From Toxorhynchites rutilus septentrionalis (lineage: Eukaryota > Arthropoda > Insecta > Diptera > Culicidae), in NCBI RefSeq assembly GCF_029784135.1, contig NC_073746.1, positions 282,421,348-282,485,347 on the forward strand: a stretch of DNA of 64,000 nucleotides, in the 5' to 3' direction. The notes under the pieces are model-generated. The model did no database searches. It was not told the DNA's origin and saw nothing but the letters and a program-made list of their open reading frames with translations. This document shows, piece after piece, positions 10,541 to 21,470 of the stretch (position 1 is its first letter; the number at the start of each line of letters is the position of its first letter). The position numbers were made by a program, and so were the translations under genes.

Positions 10541-11807
10541 TATTAAAAGTTATTCACAATACCAATGCATTCTAAAGTGACATAATATAACATATAATAT
10601 AAACTGATTTATTTTGTTTATGCTTGTTCTTGAACTTATTGATGGTTGGGGTCTTTTAAATTGATCATTCAGTTTTCACAAACCCATGCTTGGTTTCCGA
10701 ATTAAAAGTGGCTTCAAATTACAACACATTGTATGCAGGATGGCATTAACGAATTTTCTCGGTAGCAAGAACTGCTTTCTTTGGTTGATAACTGATGTTG
10801 AAAATTGACTGACGTTACATCTGTATTGTATAGAAAATTAACTAAGGATCAACATGATGAGCTATGTTTTTCCAGCTGCTCTGTTCTTATTTTAAAGGAC
10901 TTTAATCCGAAGGTCATCCGTCCCTGTATTTACTGTTGGTTTTTCAGAACGCTTCTAGCTCGTTTATTTCTCGACAGATCGTAGAGTTCGTCTCCAAAAC
11001 CTCAGTTCTTTTTCATTTTTATTTACTCTGTTTGCGGAGACTACAAATCTTACAATTCATTTGTCTCCGAAACCACAGTTTAAGGTACGATAATATGCTC
11101 AATAGTGAAATATATGATAGTGAATGAGCTGATAACCACCGATGCATTTCCTATCACAGCCATCATTTTGATTGTACGATATGTGCATACGCCGAAAGAT
11201 GTCCGGCGTTGAACATTTAATAAGTACAAAGCCTTCAGAAAAAAACAAGAATAAAGTTTGTAAAAAAAAACGCAAAAACACAGAACCCCCAACATGTTCA
11301 TGAACAGTAAACAGTAAACTAATCCATTTTTCAGGTAGATAGGTAGGTATTCACGTAGGAGAAGAAAATAAAAATATATATTCGAAATATATATTTAGCA
11401 AAAGCTGTCCCCTTTGTATAGTCCTACGTCACTCCGGTTATGTCCCTGACATTACCCACCCGTCTTTTTTTCTTCAGAAATCATGTTATCGTTCCTCTTT
11501 ATATGGACGTAAAAATAATATTGTGTGCGCGGGTATGAATTAATGTCATGGCGGAAATTGAAGTGTGGATTGAAGTCAGTTGAATGAAGAGGCAGATTTG
11601 TATTCATTAGTCGAGTCAATTAAAATAACCTCTGACTGGATTAGTTCACCAGTCATCCTCGCTAGTCAACGCTAGTCAATCCATTTTCTAGTCAAGTCAC
11701 TTTTTGTTGGCGGCGACTACCGAAGCAATTCTAGTCGAAGCGGAGCTGCTGAGCGTAGAGTCGGTCCTCATTTTTCACCTTCGAAGATTTCGGGCCCTGA
11801 TTGTAGG

Positions 11808-12080
11808 TTCTTACCTTTTCTAGCACTTAACATAAAAACAGCAAAAAAATTTGATAACACAGATTTTATCATTGGTTTTGACTGTCACTTTTTTGCAAAC
11901 GTTTGATATTATTTTGCAAACGTTTGATATTATAAATAAATATTATAAATTATACGTATCGATACCTGTAAATGATGTTAAAATGAAGCCTATACCCCAA
12001 AGACTGTTGGGGTTTACAACATAAAAGTTTTGCAAATTTACATTTGAAACTGAAGTGCTCGGAATTTGAGACAAAACGGT
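11808..12080 (+). repeat. Degenerate interspersed repeat unit, copy 2
   Basis: Continues the repeat interrupted by the hAT-like insertion: TTCTTACCTTTTCTAGCACT, then GATACCTGTAAATGATGTTA and CTCGGAATTTGAGACAAAAC. It aligns in the same order with 7848-8259 and contains a short internal duplication of GCAAACGTTTGATATTAT near 11896-11934. Confidence 0.5.
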
Positions 12081-13277
12081 ATCACAGTTTCTATCCTGTT
12101 ACTGAGTTGAGCGGACGTGCAAAATTTGTCGTTTCAGCATGCTAGAGAAATAACAAAGGTTCACCGCTACCGATCAGGGATCGTGGCATTAAGCGAGATC
12201 CATCGCTATTCGTTTTGTAAGCTGCTAAGACACTGAATGATTCCTGAGAAACTCGCCCACCAAAGCTGCTCGTACGAGCCTTGGTGAAAAAGGTGAAAAA
12301 GTTTCTCTCAGTTTTGAAAAATTGTGTGGTCGGCGACATACGTTTTGTTCCAAAAATTTCTACGAAAGGCATTAATCTTTTCGTATGTTTCTTCATAAAG
12401 CGTTCGTTATACATAATTGCCAGTTAAGTTTAGATTGAAAAAGTTAAATTCGTTGAAAAATTATGGAGCAAAACATAAGAAAATATATTTAGGCATTCAT
12501 GGGAACTCTAGTGTTCAGTAGTATTCACGGGGTCTTACTGTAAACTTTGGATGCTTTGGGGTGCAGAATGATCCGAAAAATTCAGTAACAAATTCTGAAT
12601 GTTGGGGACATTAACAAATACTTCGCCGTGTATGGTTTCTTCTTTCGATCGAGCAAGCTGCTCTGTGCTTTCAAATTTTAGTTTCACTCTAGACAACAAT
12701 CAAACTCAAGATAACATCATCATCACCAAAACATCCCCGACGAAAGAACGTTTAAGTACAAAGTCACAATGAAGCAAACCAAGAAGAAGCCAAGAGGAAG
12801 TGGAAGGTTTGAGAAATAGAAATGGAATAAAAATTCATCGGAATCCAATGAAAATCGAATCTAGCAACACCAACGTCAGCGCAAAAGTCATCATTCAGCA
12901 ACACCATCGACAGCACCAAAGTTATGACCCAACCACACCAAAAGTTTTATACAGAGTTAATTTTTCTATTAGCATTAACATCGAGCAAGTTGCAAAACAC
13001 GAATTGTACGGATGGTACGAATTCAGAACTATAAAGTTAAAAACTAGCCTCCATCCGTTGCTGATTAGTATTATCTCTTCAACAGTTACGAATTGTACTG
13101 GCCACGTCCTTGCAACTGTTGAAGAAAGGGAAGGAATGTTAGTTCGACATTTACATAAGAGAGATGCAGAGAACTCTACGAGCTCCCATAAATGTCTTGG
13201 AAATTTAGGAATGTGATAGTAAGGAAGGTAAACCACAGGATACACTCAGTCGATGTTACTGGCGTAGCTTATTATTA
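12081..13277. other. Intergenic or intronic DNA, nothing recognised
   Basis: No family-like ORF, RNA gene or bounded repeat. The 138-codon and 107-codon open frames at 12800-13245 overlap on opposite strands and match no family I recognise. Confidence 0.4.
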
Positions 13278-13445
13278 CACCCATACCTCGCTTTACGGCC
13301 TAGATACGTTTCTGGGTCGCTAAGAAAAAAGCCGTATATCGAATCATTTATTCCAGTACAAATTCATACAAACTCTATCGGATCGGTTCCAAGCTTGTTC
13401 AACGAAAAACCGTATGAAGAGCGGCCGTATAGCGAGGTATGGGTG
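13278..13445. mobile_element. 168-bp MITE with 23-bp inverted ends
   Basis: Begins CACCCATACCTCGCT and ends AGCGAGGTATGGGTG. The 23-bp terminal inverted repeats (13278-13300, 13423-13445) differ at one position. TA flanks both ends (13276-13277, 13446-13447), as for Tc1/mariner/pogo-type elements. No coding capacity. Confidence 0.75.
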
Positions 13446-13559
13446 TACTAATAATTACTAATGACCTCATAATTATGTTACTCTACTATTACTATTACTT
13501 AGTGCAAGTGATATCTGTTGAAAGAATTGATTAATGAAATAATCGGCGTCGGCGTCTGG

Positions 13560-13685
13560 TGGTGACTTTCAATGTGGGGTTATAATTTGGCTTCCGAACT
13601 CGATGTTTACAAAAATGTCCAATTGAACGTGTCGCATTACAGGTCTGTCCAATTAGCAAAATGTCTCATTAAATGTAATTTACTG
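13560..13685. repeat. Truncated copy of the CAGTAAATTACA MITE
   Basis: Reverse-complement match to the MITE at 9604-9829, sharing CTTTCAATGTGGGGTT and ATGTTTACAAAAATGTCCAA. One end is intact (AATGTAATTTACTG followed by TA at 13686); the other end is missing. Confidence 0.5.
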
Positions 13686-13689
13686 TAAT

Positions 13690-15247
13690 TTTTCCAATCA
13701 ACTAATTCATTTCTGGGTAAATTACTACACACACAAGTTACAAGTCGACATTACCCATCCGTTTTTTTCCATTAACACATGTAACACATTTATTAACAAT
13801 GAACTATCAGCTTCATCTTTTTCTTAGATGACACTAATATTCCTAGTGGAACTTCGCCATCTCAACGCGGTATTGCTTGCGTCATATTTATTAGTACCCA
13901 ATTGAGATTTTGATGCCAAATAACACACCCTAACTGTATTCTGAATGGCTAGTCTGAGGCTACGTATTGTAATGTACATGGCATGCTATGTGTGACATGC
14001 CACCGAAGACACTCACTATCAGCTGATTCTACTGTACACACGTAAAGGAAAACTACAGAAGAACATTCTTGCGCACTTGACCGATGTCAAACCACGCGCG
14101 TGGGTCTCGTGTTTCGCTCGGGCCAACCGGCTTCCCTTACTGGTTGTTATTGTTGCTCGAATTCATTCATTCTTTTACGCGCAATCGCTCCGAACTCCTC
14201 TCAATTGCATTATCACTCTCTTTTTGTTCACATGTGTTCGGCCTTGCGTATCACATCTCATCGTGAAAATCAATAAGCCTTCCACAAACTATCTCAAAAT
14301 ATACGCAAACTTACCACTGGATGGGGATGTGAATACGTCTTCGTCATATAATTTAGTTTGTATACTTTTGGAGCACTTAATCGCGCCTCTTTCGACTTTG
14401 GCCCCTACGATGAAATGACGAAATGCGTGAGGTAAGCAATCGCAGCAATGACGAAAATAAAACAGCAGAACCAGGAAAACACAAAAACCACGCGCACATC
14501 CGCACCGATTCACACTATCAAACAACGATCGCTGATAGCTCCATTGGTGAGTTTGAGGTTAGTTGCACAGAATTAATTTTCATTTTCTCCTCGTTTTAGT
14601 TGATAATTATCATCGCTGTTTTTAACGTGCCGATGATGTTACTTCAAATCATATGGTGGTCGTGATTTTCTTCATGCTTTCTACCTTTGTGGAATTATTC
14701 ATTCTCTTGGTAGAATCACACTGACACTCAGGTCACTCATACCATAGACACGAACGCGACTGCCAATTTTTTTTATCGACTTGAAGTGAAATAACGAAGC
14801 GAATTAAAATTCCTATAGTTTGCTAGCCGGAACTCTCCCAAACATTGTATGAAATAAAGTGTAAGCGGCCTGGAATCAAAAATAAAATTTTGCACAATCC
14901 GTTCACACTCGGCACATTAGTATTTTGAAAAGCAAGCAATAACAAATGAATTTTATACTGCCACGACGAGAGCGCGCCAGCGACTGATATGAGTTCGAGA
15001 GTAACACGCAATGATTACATTGTGATGAACAATTCATTCTCTCGTACTCTCGCCTAAAATATGTGGTTCATTGTCGTTTGGGAGAGATCGTTTTTTCCCG
15101 AATGGCAATGAATATTCGTATGGTACCGCTATCTTCCCTAAATAAAGTAATTTCGCTCAACAAGCGAAATGGTACAATTTCAACCATTTTTTTTTTCCAA
15201 ATTATGTTCCTGAAATTTCACCGTTGAAGTAGATGAATGTTTGCATA
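13690..15247. other. Unique-looking DNA with candidate first exons
   Basis: Unlike its neighbours this stretch shows no repeats and has more CpG, especially 14050-14560. On the minus strand a consensus donor CAGTG|GTAAGT ends at 14315. It could be the non-coding first exon of the SLC5-type gene, whose coding exon at 3806-3944 has an upstream acceptor. Plus-strand donors at about 14432 (GAG|GTAAGC) and 14549 (TTG|GTGAGT) are alternatives. No coding sequence is recognised. Confidence 0.3.
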
Positions 15248-15255
15248 CATTAGAT

Positions 15256-15546
15256 CAGGGGTTTTCAAACGGTGCTCCGCGGAGTTATAGCAAATGCTCC
15301 CACTTGAAAACCCACCTTGAAATAAAACATTCTTTAATTCAATTTCACTGGGCATATAGTGATTTATCTTGTTTACTCCGGATCAGATATCGTGTAACAG
15401 CGACGCGCAATCGAAATAGAGTTGTTCCCAGTTGGATAATATCAATGCAAATAGGATTTGTTTTATTGATTAAATAAATCAGGTGCTCCGTCAAATGTTT
15501 TTGCTATAAAAAGTACTCTGCCATAAACAAAATCTGAAAATCCCTG
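15256..15546. mobile_element. 291-bp hAT-type MITE
   Basis: Ends are CAGGGGTTTTCAAACGG and, at the other end, the reverse complement of CAGGGATTTTCAGATTTTG. A perfect 8-bp target duplication CATTAGAT lies at 15248-15255 and 15547-15554. The CAGGG termini and 8-bp duplication identify a non-autonomous hAT element. Confidence 0.8.
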
Positions 15547-15559
15547 CATTAGATTATGA

Positions 15560-15820
15560 CCCAATCCAGCGTGACGTGACAACGTTTTGACTCACTAAAA
15601 ATAGGGTTTTTCTCGTTTTCATGTATAAATCACACGATTTCCAAATATTAAACGATATCAAAGTAAAATTGAGAAAATTTCCTACAAGAATCTTCAGTTG
15701 GAGAATATTTTACAGTTGAATTCACTTGTTGCCAGCCCAATACTTTTGTGGCGTGACAACTCCTGTATTTTTGCGGTTTCCAACTTCTGAACATTAACGC
15801 AATCTGTGCTATTTTTGTGA
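15560..15820 (+). repeat. Interspersed repeat, inverted partner at 19.2-19.4 kb
   Basis: Shares GTGACGTGACAAC, TTTTGACTCACTAAAA, ATAAATCACAC and CTACAAGAATC with the reverse complement of 19195-19430, about 3.4 kb away. Neither copy has coding capacity. Confidence 0.5.
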
Positions 15821-16121
15821 CGTGACAACACATCAAAATACCTGTAGTCACAACAAAGCGTTGTCACGTTATACAATCAATTGGCGATCTAACGTACAAA
15901 TCTACACCTAGGCGGCGCTGCGGTGAAAGTGATGATGGTTTTAAATTTTGTCATGTGAGCTTATGGAAGGTTTGTAGTTCTTTCCATAAATTACAATGTT
16001 ATAATCATAAAAGATTATTTGATTGCGATGAGTTTTTAAGAAATTTAAATCTGCGCATTTTTATATATAACATGTTATTTTCTTATCTCTTTCAGTAGTG
16101 AAAATTGTATAAATATTGACA

Positions 16122-16316
16122 ATGGTTGAATCAAAGACGGAAATTCGAGAGCATCATCAAAAACAAGTAGAAAAATGCATGGTTCTTGCATGTGAGAACT
16201 ACCTTGGAAAGTCCGGAAGTAAAACATACGTGATTTGGTTTTCCATTTTAGGTTACCTTATCATCATTTTCTTAGCTCAAAAACAGAATCCACCGATCGT
16301 TTACGTTTTGCGTTAG
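16122..16316 (+). CDS. Possible 64-aa single-span membrane microprotein
   Basis: ATG at 16122 in a good insect context (GACAATGG) opens 64 codons ending TAG at 16314. The N-terminal half is charged (ESKTEIREHHQKQ, then a Cys pair), and the C-terminal half has one hydrophobic helix, VIWFSILGYLIIIFLA (about residues 37-52), followed by a short tail. A strong acceptor (pyrimidine tract then TTTCAG|) at 16095 lies 26 nt upstream, so a spliced 5' UTR is plausible. I do not recognise the family. Against it: a 15-bp perfect inverted repeat (15880-15894, 16311-16325) brackets the locus and overlaps the stop codon, which suggests a small mobile element instead. Confidence 0.3.
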   Translation: MVESKTEIREHHQKQVEKCMVLACENYLGKSGSKTYVIWFSILGYLIIIFLAQKQNPPIVYVLR

Positions 16317-16375
16317 ATCGCCAATAAGTTGTTCTAAATAAGAATTTCATCGTACTGTATCAAGCTATATACTAT

Positions 16376-18075
16376 TTTGACGTAGGACTACGTCTTTCAT
16401 TTCTATACCGGGGTGTAAAATCAAAGTTTCGAAAACGAAAGCGTTACGCCGGAGACCGAGATTTTGAACGTTAATAGCTCCTAAACAACTGAACGAACTG
16501 GTATGATAAACACTTCATTCGAAAGATAAAATGTCTACGCGTTCTATACTTGTTACTTTTTGATCCAAAAACTTGTTTCAATAGTCTTAAAATTGCTTTC
16601 AAATCAGGCTATTGAAATCATCAATCGGTATATAAGCGAGCGCCGCTCGGAAGTCCACTTAGTTATAATTGAACAACGGTTGGAGCATGTTGTCGCCATT
16701 GTGGTGAAGCTCTTCGTTTATCATGAAAGCGCGGATGAACGGTGTCACCAAGAGCCTGTTTGTGCACCTTAGGCCAGAAGGGAATCCATCAGGAGGAGAG
16801 TGATGCCACAAACGGTTCCCCGGGAAGATCTCGAAGCAGCCGCTACACACACACACTCACATACACGCGCGGAATTCTTTCCGTTTGGATGCCATTCAGC
16901 ATCGAGAAAGATCCGGAAAATAATCTGCCAATTCCTCTGGGAATTCAAAAATACATTCATGTGAAAGAGTTTATTTGAATGTTTTCTATCCATGTAACAC
17001 TGTGATCAAATACATTTGGTTTTGTGATTTTTCAATCAATCGCAATTAACAGGATAGCTTCTGAAGATTATTCTTCTCCATCAGTAGGATATTTCCGTAT
17101 CCAATATTGTATGCGCCCGCAATCGATTATGCTTAATGCTCAGTCGCCGAAAGTTCCGAGCTCAGAGAGTTCATTCCCCTCTAGTTTGCCTTCCAAATTG
17201 CCATCGTAAACCACGCCTTCTCTCGATTCAATCGCGCACAAAAAGCATACTTAAGCGATATTCTGGTGGTGAGACGCATTCATTTTTCGTGAGGACATCG
17301 ACAAGACAACATCGTTGCTGAGGGTGCTGGACGGTGAAGGATCGAAATCTGCCCTGAAACGCAAGCAGTTTGTTTGAAACAGTGAGGGAGCACAGAGAAG
17401 TCGATCCTTCAGGAGAAGAGAAGGTGACCATCGAAGCAGCCGCACGGAACACACATACACGCACGGAATTCTTTCCGTTTGGATGCCATTCAGCATCGAG
17501 AAAGATCTGGAAAATAATCTGCCAGTTCCTCTAGGAATTTAAAAATACATTCATGTGAAAGAGTTTATTTGAATGTTTTCTATCCATGTAACACTGTGAC
17601 CAAATATGTTTCAATCAAGTGCTATTAACAGATGGTTATCGAGTTAGCATTAACCACTGGTGGGCTTCCAGTATCGAGGAAAATGTGGAAATATCTAATC
17701 GTTACTGAAAAGAATCTGCCAGTTCCTCTGGGAATTTAAAATTACATTAATGTGAAAGAGTTTATTTTAATGTTTTCTATCCATGTAACACTGTGACCAA
17801 ATACATTTGGTTTTGTGATTTTTCAATCAATCGCAATTAACAGTATAACTTCTGAAGATTATTCTTCCCCATCAGTAGGATATTTCCGTATCCAATATTG
17901 GATGCATAAAACCTTGTGCCTCCAACGTAACCCTCTCGTTTTCGAAGTTCTCCAAATATTCATTCATTCAGAATGAATTCAGATTCAACTTCAAACAAAT
18001 GATCTCCAAATCAACGATAGTCCTACGTCACCCTAGCGGTTATACCATAGATATAACCCACTTCCTGTTTTTTTA
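16376..18075 (+). mobile_element. TGACGTAGGAC-family element with repeated 3' module
   Basis: Left end TTTTGACGTAGGACTACGTC (16375-16394), right end TAGTCCTACGTCACCC (18018 on) then AGATATAACCCACTTCC. A reverse-oriented relative is at 33.4-34.5 kb. Inside is a promoter-like TATATAAGCGAGCGCCGCTC (about 16630). A module with CGGAATTCTTTCCGTTTGGA and TTTCTATCCATGTAACACTG follows, present three times in whole or part (about 16860, 17460, 17700). Short open frames do not match any protein I know. Confidence 0.55.
16626..16700 (+). promoter_or_regulatory. TATA-type promoter-like segment in repeat
   Basis: GGTATATAAGCG followed by a GC-rich start-site-like stretch. The same segment is conserved in the reverse-oriented copy (about 34180-34245). 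It looks like a captured or element-borne polymerase II promoter; activity is unknown. Confidence 0.3.
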
Positions 18076-19190
18076 TGTATTTTATTACTCTGAATACTTC
18101 TCATTTTCCTCTGAGATCTCCCCTTCCCCTTCCAAAAGTTCATCCTGTATGGGAAGGTGGTCCCAACGTGACCGGTGGCCCTGAACCTGCTTTCTACCGA
18201 ATTTTCAGTAATGTCAAATAAAAGGTGTCATAACGCAGACAATTTGATAATATGGTGACTTTTTTCTGGATCTCTTCATTCTAGCGTTTTAGCGCCATTT
18301 TGTGTTTTCATTGCTTCAAAAACAGAGAAGAAATATTTTTGATCTGTATGCAAAATCAGTTCAATGTTCTTCTAGATTGTGAAACAGTGCGAAACAAGGC
18401 AACTTTAATTGCTAATGGTATGTCCATCAAAACAATGGTATGTTATATAAATTGAATCTACCTGTTTCCTGTAGTACACAGCATGCCGTTATTTGAGAAT
18501 AGTTAGGGTGGTCCTAAATCAACCCCAGTTTTTACATCGTGATTGTTTAACACGTTCTCTCTGGCACTTGCCATCAATGGCTCACACAAGCCTGGTTCAT
18601 TGAGTGGCACTAACTACCGCGAGAACACATTTGATTTTGCTATTAGAAACTTTTGACGAACTCATCGTATGCACCCGTGTGCATGTGCGCGTACCTGTGC
18701 AAAGGCGTTAATGTTTGCGTGTTGAGGATGACTTTGACGTTGATTTGACCGTTGCCTTTAACTGTTGACCGTTGACGTCTGCGTGTGCACTTGTATGTGC
18801 ACTTTCTTTGTTTAACTCCATACGTGTCGCTCTAAGGCTAAGTTCTTCCCGCCCAAACATTATCTCCTTCTCGCTTAAGTCCTATCTGCTTACTATCAAA
18901 CTTTATTGTACTTTTTCATTCTTCTTCGCGAACCCATGGATGTATGCCAACGAAAATGGCATCGGAATACGATATTCGACTTCTTTATGTAAGACACCTG
19001 TACCCAATATCCATATCGCATGGTTTTTTTTCCACATTTTTGTCATTCAATACTATCATCAGCAAACCGGAAGTCGAATCAAGATTAAATTCTATATTCT
19101 GGAATCTACGTTCATCTATTGTTGACAAAACATAGAAAAAGTTAATTTGTATGTTTTGAAACGGAACTTAAAATACGATATTGATGTTCA
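18076..19190. other. Intergenic DNA, nothing recognised
   Basis: No gene or bounded repeat. The open frame at 18772-19125 has no family features. Confidence 0.4.
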
Positions 19191-19194
19191 AAAG

Positions 19195-19430
19195 TCGGAA
19201 ACAGAAAAAAATCAAGTGTTGTCACTTCACAAAATTATTTAACTGATAACAAGCCAATTTGACTATAAAACAATCTCCAACTGATGATTCTTGTAGGAAA
19301 GTTTCTAAATTTCGCTATAAAAAATTTAATTTTGTGTGATTTATAAATGAAAACCTTAAAAAAAGTGTTTTAGTGAGTCAGAATGTTGTTACGTCACGTT
19401 GGAATGGTGCGTATACTTCGCGTGACGTGA
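19195..19430 (-). repeat. Interspersed repeat, inverted partner of 15.6-15.8 kb
   Basis: Reverse complement contains CTACAAGAATCATCAGTTGG, TGACTCACTAAAA and CGTGACGTAACAAC, matching 15560-15820 in the same order. Confidence 0.5.
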
Positions 19431-20149
19431 TAAGCTTCTTGAGACAGTTGATACTCGTCTATTTGTGGACCGATCTTAATAAAATTTTGTAGGTTTTCGA
19501 CTTGTTTGTTTGCTCAGAGAAACCCAAGAATGAAAATGATTGAACTAAAGTTTATATGATAAACTAAAAAAATGCTCTATTTTTGTGACGTTTCAACACT
19601 TCAAAATACCTGTTTTTCAAATCCTTGTTTCGCATAAATTACAAAATGAAAAAATGAAACCTAGGTCCTATACTTCAAACAAGTGTTTAATTATCCATAC
19701 AATGGTATGTCGACATTGAAGTTTGGTTAACCAAGTGCAGTGATATCTCAAGAACCATAAAAATAGTGAAAACCCTAAATATTTCAAACATAATTATGTA
19801 GTTTTTTAAATTCGCCCATCTGAAAGGTTGGTGCATAAAAATCAAATTCGTTTCGAAAAATTTATGATATAACTAGTGCTTATTCAAATAACGTTTTCAA
19901 TTTTCTCCTAAAACTGGATTTGAAACTCGGTTCTCTGGTGCATAACCAAATGGAATGGGTCTTATGCATGTTTAGCGATTCAGTTTATGATTTGATAACA
20001 TAGACAAATCTTCGGGGACATAAAGTGTGTTTTAGTTAGTATTTGGTCGCTAGTTGTCACATCGAGAAACTTTTGACAGCGTTTTGATTCGGATGGTCTG
20101 TTAGTTCAGTAGTGAAAATTTCATCAAGATTGAAGGACACATTCAAAAG

Positions 20150-20510
20150 TTATCGACGATGGAATACGAAAGGCGGGAAAAATTCTGCACACCCACGTTG
20201 AGAACCCGACGTGATCACGAGGGAAGATCGCAGAATTCCTGAAATTTCCAAAATCGACTGTGACACGTACGTAAAAATGGATTTCGGACAAATAGCCGGT
20301 AACAATACGTTGGCTGCCATACAAATGAAACACAAACTTCTGCATAACTCGAGAACTATTCTAGAAAAATTGGGGATGTGAGGGTTTTTGGGTATGAGAA
20401 ATGTTTCTATGATGGTATGACACCTCTGGAAAGGAGAGGGGGTCCCATAAAAATAATGCACATATTTCAACCAAACTTATTCCAATGAAACATGACAATT
20501 GAAAATTTTC
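20150..20510 (-). repeat. AGCTGACCC-family repeat, part 1
   Basis: Reverse complement reads CTCGAGTTATGCAGAAGTTTG, CATTTGTATGGCAGCC and ATCATAGAAACATTTCTCA, as in the 53.3-kb copy. A SINE splits it. The remainder, including ATAATGTCGAGTTTTGGT also seen at 6408, resumes at 21011-21470. Confidence 0.5.
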
Positions 20511-21010
20511 TGGGGGTCTTCGTAGCCACTTGGTTACGCGTTCGCTTACTAAGCGATCGATCGTGAGTTCAAACTCAGGGCCCTCAATTGACCATCTTTG
20601 TGTTGTTATAGAATAATTACGTCCACGCAACCATCATCAGCTATGGAGATCGATCCACGGTGGAACAAAGATCGATTCATCCATACAACTGCTCTGCTCT
20701 GCAAGAAACATCGGGCTGCTGTTCTATAAATAACCCAACAATGATCAATATCAACTGTCTCCGCTGTCCGGTCTGCTGAACAATGGAAGAACAGATAGAA
20801 TACCCTTACGCCGAAATGGCTACTAGAGTGTAATTTACCATAATGTAATGGAACAGAAAACCTAACGCCTAAATGGCTAACTACTTCTACTGTGTAATTT
20901 ACAATTTATAGAAACATAAACATATGTACATGTACACGATAAAAACCCGGCTCTGTTACAGATAAAATGCTAATGAGCCTGATAAATAAATAAATGGGAT
21001 AAAAAAAAAA
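20511..21010 (+). mobile_element. tRNA-derived SINE, Feilai-like, with 14-bp TSD
   Basis: Starts GGGGGTCTTCGTAGCCACTTGG, which contains an A-box-like TAGCCACTTGG; a B-box-like GTGAGTTCAAACTC follows at about 20570. It ends in a TGATAAATAAATAAA tail and poly(A). A perfect 14-bp target duplication AATTGAAAATTTTC flanks it (20497-20510 and 21011-21024). It resembles Feilai, the abundant Aedes tRNA-related SINE, which borrows LINE machinery. It splits an older repeat. Confidence 0.82.
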
Positions 21011-21470
21011 AATTGAAAATTTTCGGAAAACTCTGAAGGAAAATGGGAAAATTCGAAAAATTCAATTCGCATTTGTTCTACAATTACATATTTTCAAGCG
21101 TTGTTAGTCCATTTGATGTTTGTGGTAATGAAATTGATCTTCGTTCGAGGGTGGAAATGGATTTTAATGTGATAAAACGCACTCCTATATCGTTTTCTAT
21201 CTATATAAATACAAATGGACCGCCGAATGCGTTGATAAGAGCAAAATTTATCATATTTTCTGTATCAAACATTTATTTCATGTAATGGAGAAACATTTTA
21301 TTTGCAAGTGGATGAAAATCCTTGCACGAGAATTGTGTCAGAAAATAATCTGATATTATAATGTCGAGTTTTGGTAGAAGTACTGAAATTGTATAGTAAA
21401 ACATAATTTTAAAGGGTAGATTGGAAGATCAATCAATGAACAGTTCTGAAAATAAAAACATATATGTTTT
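21011..21470 (-). repeat. AGCTGACCC-family repeat, part 2 (after SINE)
   Basis: Begins with the SINE's right target duplication. 21359-21455 match 6405-6510 in sequence and order (ATAATGTCGAGTTTTGG, GAAGATCAATCAATGAA), showing it is the rest of the interrupted repeat. Confidence 0.45.

Larger units (their letters stand above)
8481..11475 (+). mobile_element. TGACGTAGGAC-family element carrying H2A pieces
   Basis: The left end is TTTTGACGTAGGACTACGTC (8481-8500). The right end is TAGTCCTACGTCAC (11419 on), followed by CCGGTTAT and ACCCACCCGT. Similar ends bracket elements at 16.4-18.1 (+), 33.4-34.5 (-) and 53.8-54.9 kb (-). Its first about 280 bp match the 54.9-kb copy up to TTTGATTGGTCC, after which this copy continues into a histone-like promoter and two broken H2A segments. 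It has no transposase. Boundaries are approximate because no target duplication was identified. Confidence 0.5.
8268..11799. mobile_element. hAT-like insertion with 8-bp target duplication
   Basis: The 3.53-kb stretch begins CAGGGCTC and ends GGGCCCTG (reverse complement CAGGGCCC). It is flanked by a perfect 8-bp duplication ATTGTAGG at 8260-8267 and 11800-11807, which is the hallmark of hAT transposition. TAGTCAA-type subterminal repeats are visible near both ends (about 8288-8305 and 11655-11700). No transposase ORF exists. About 3.0 kb of the inside is a second element (8481-11475), so the original hAT element was probably a MITE of about 0.54 kb. Confidence 0.62.

Noticed and set aside
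12800..13245. Overlapping 138- and 107-codon ORFs
   Set aside because: Opposite strands, no domain, no splice context; chance frames.
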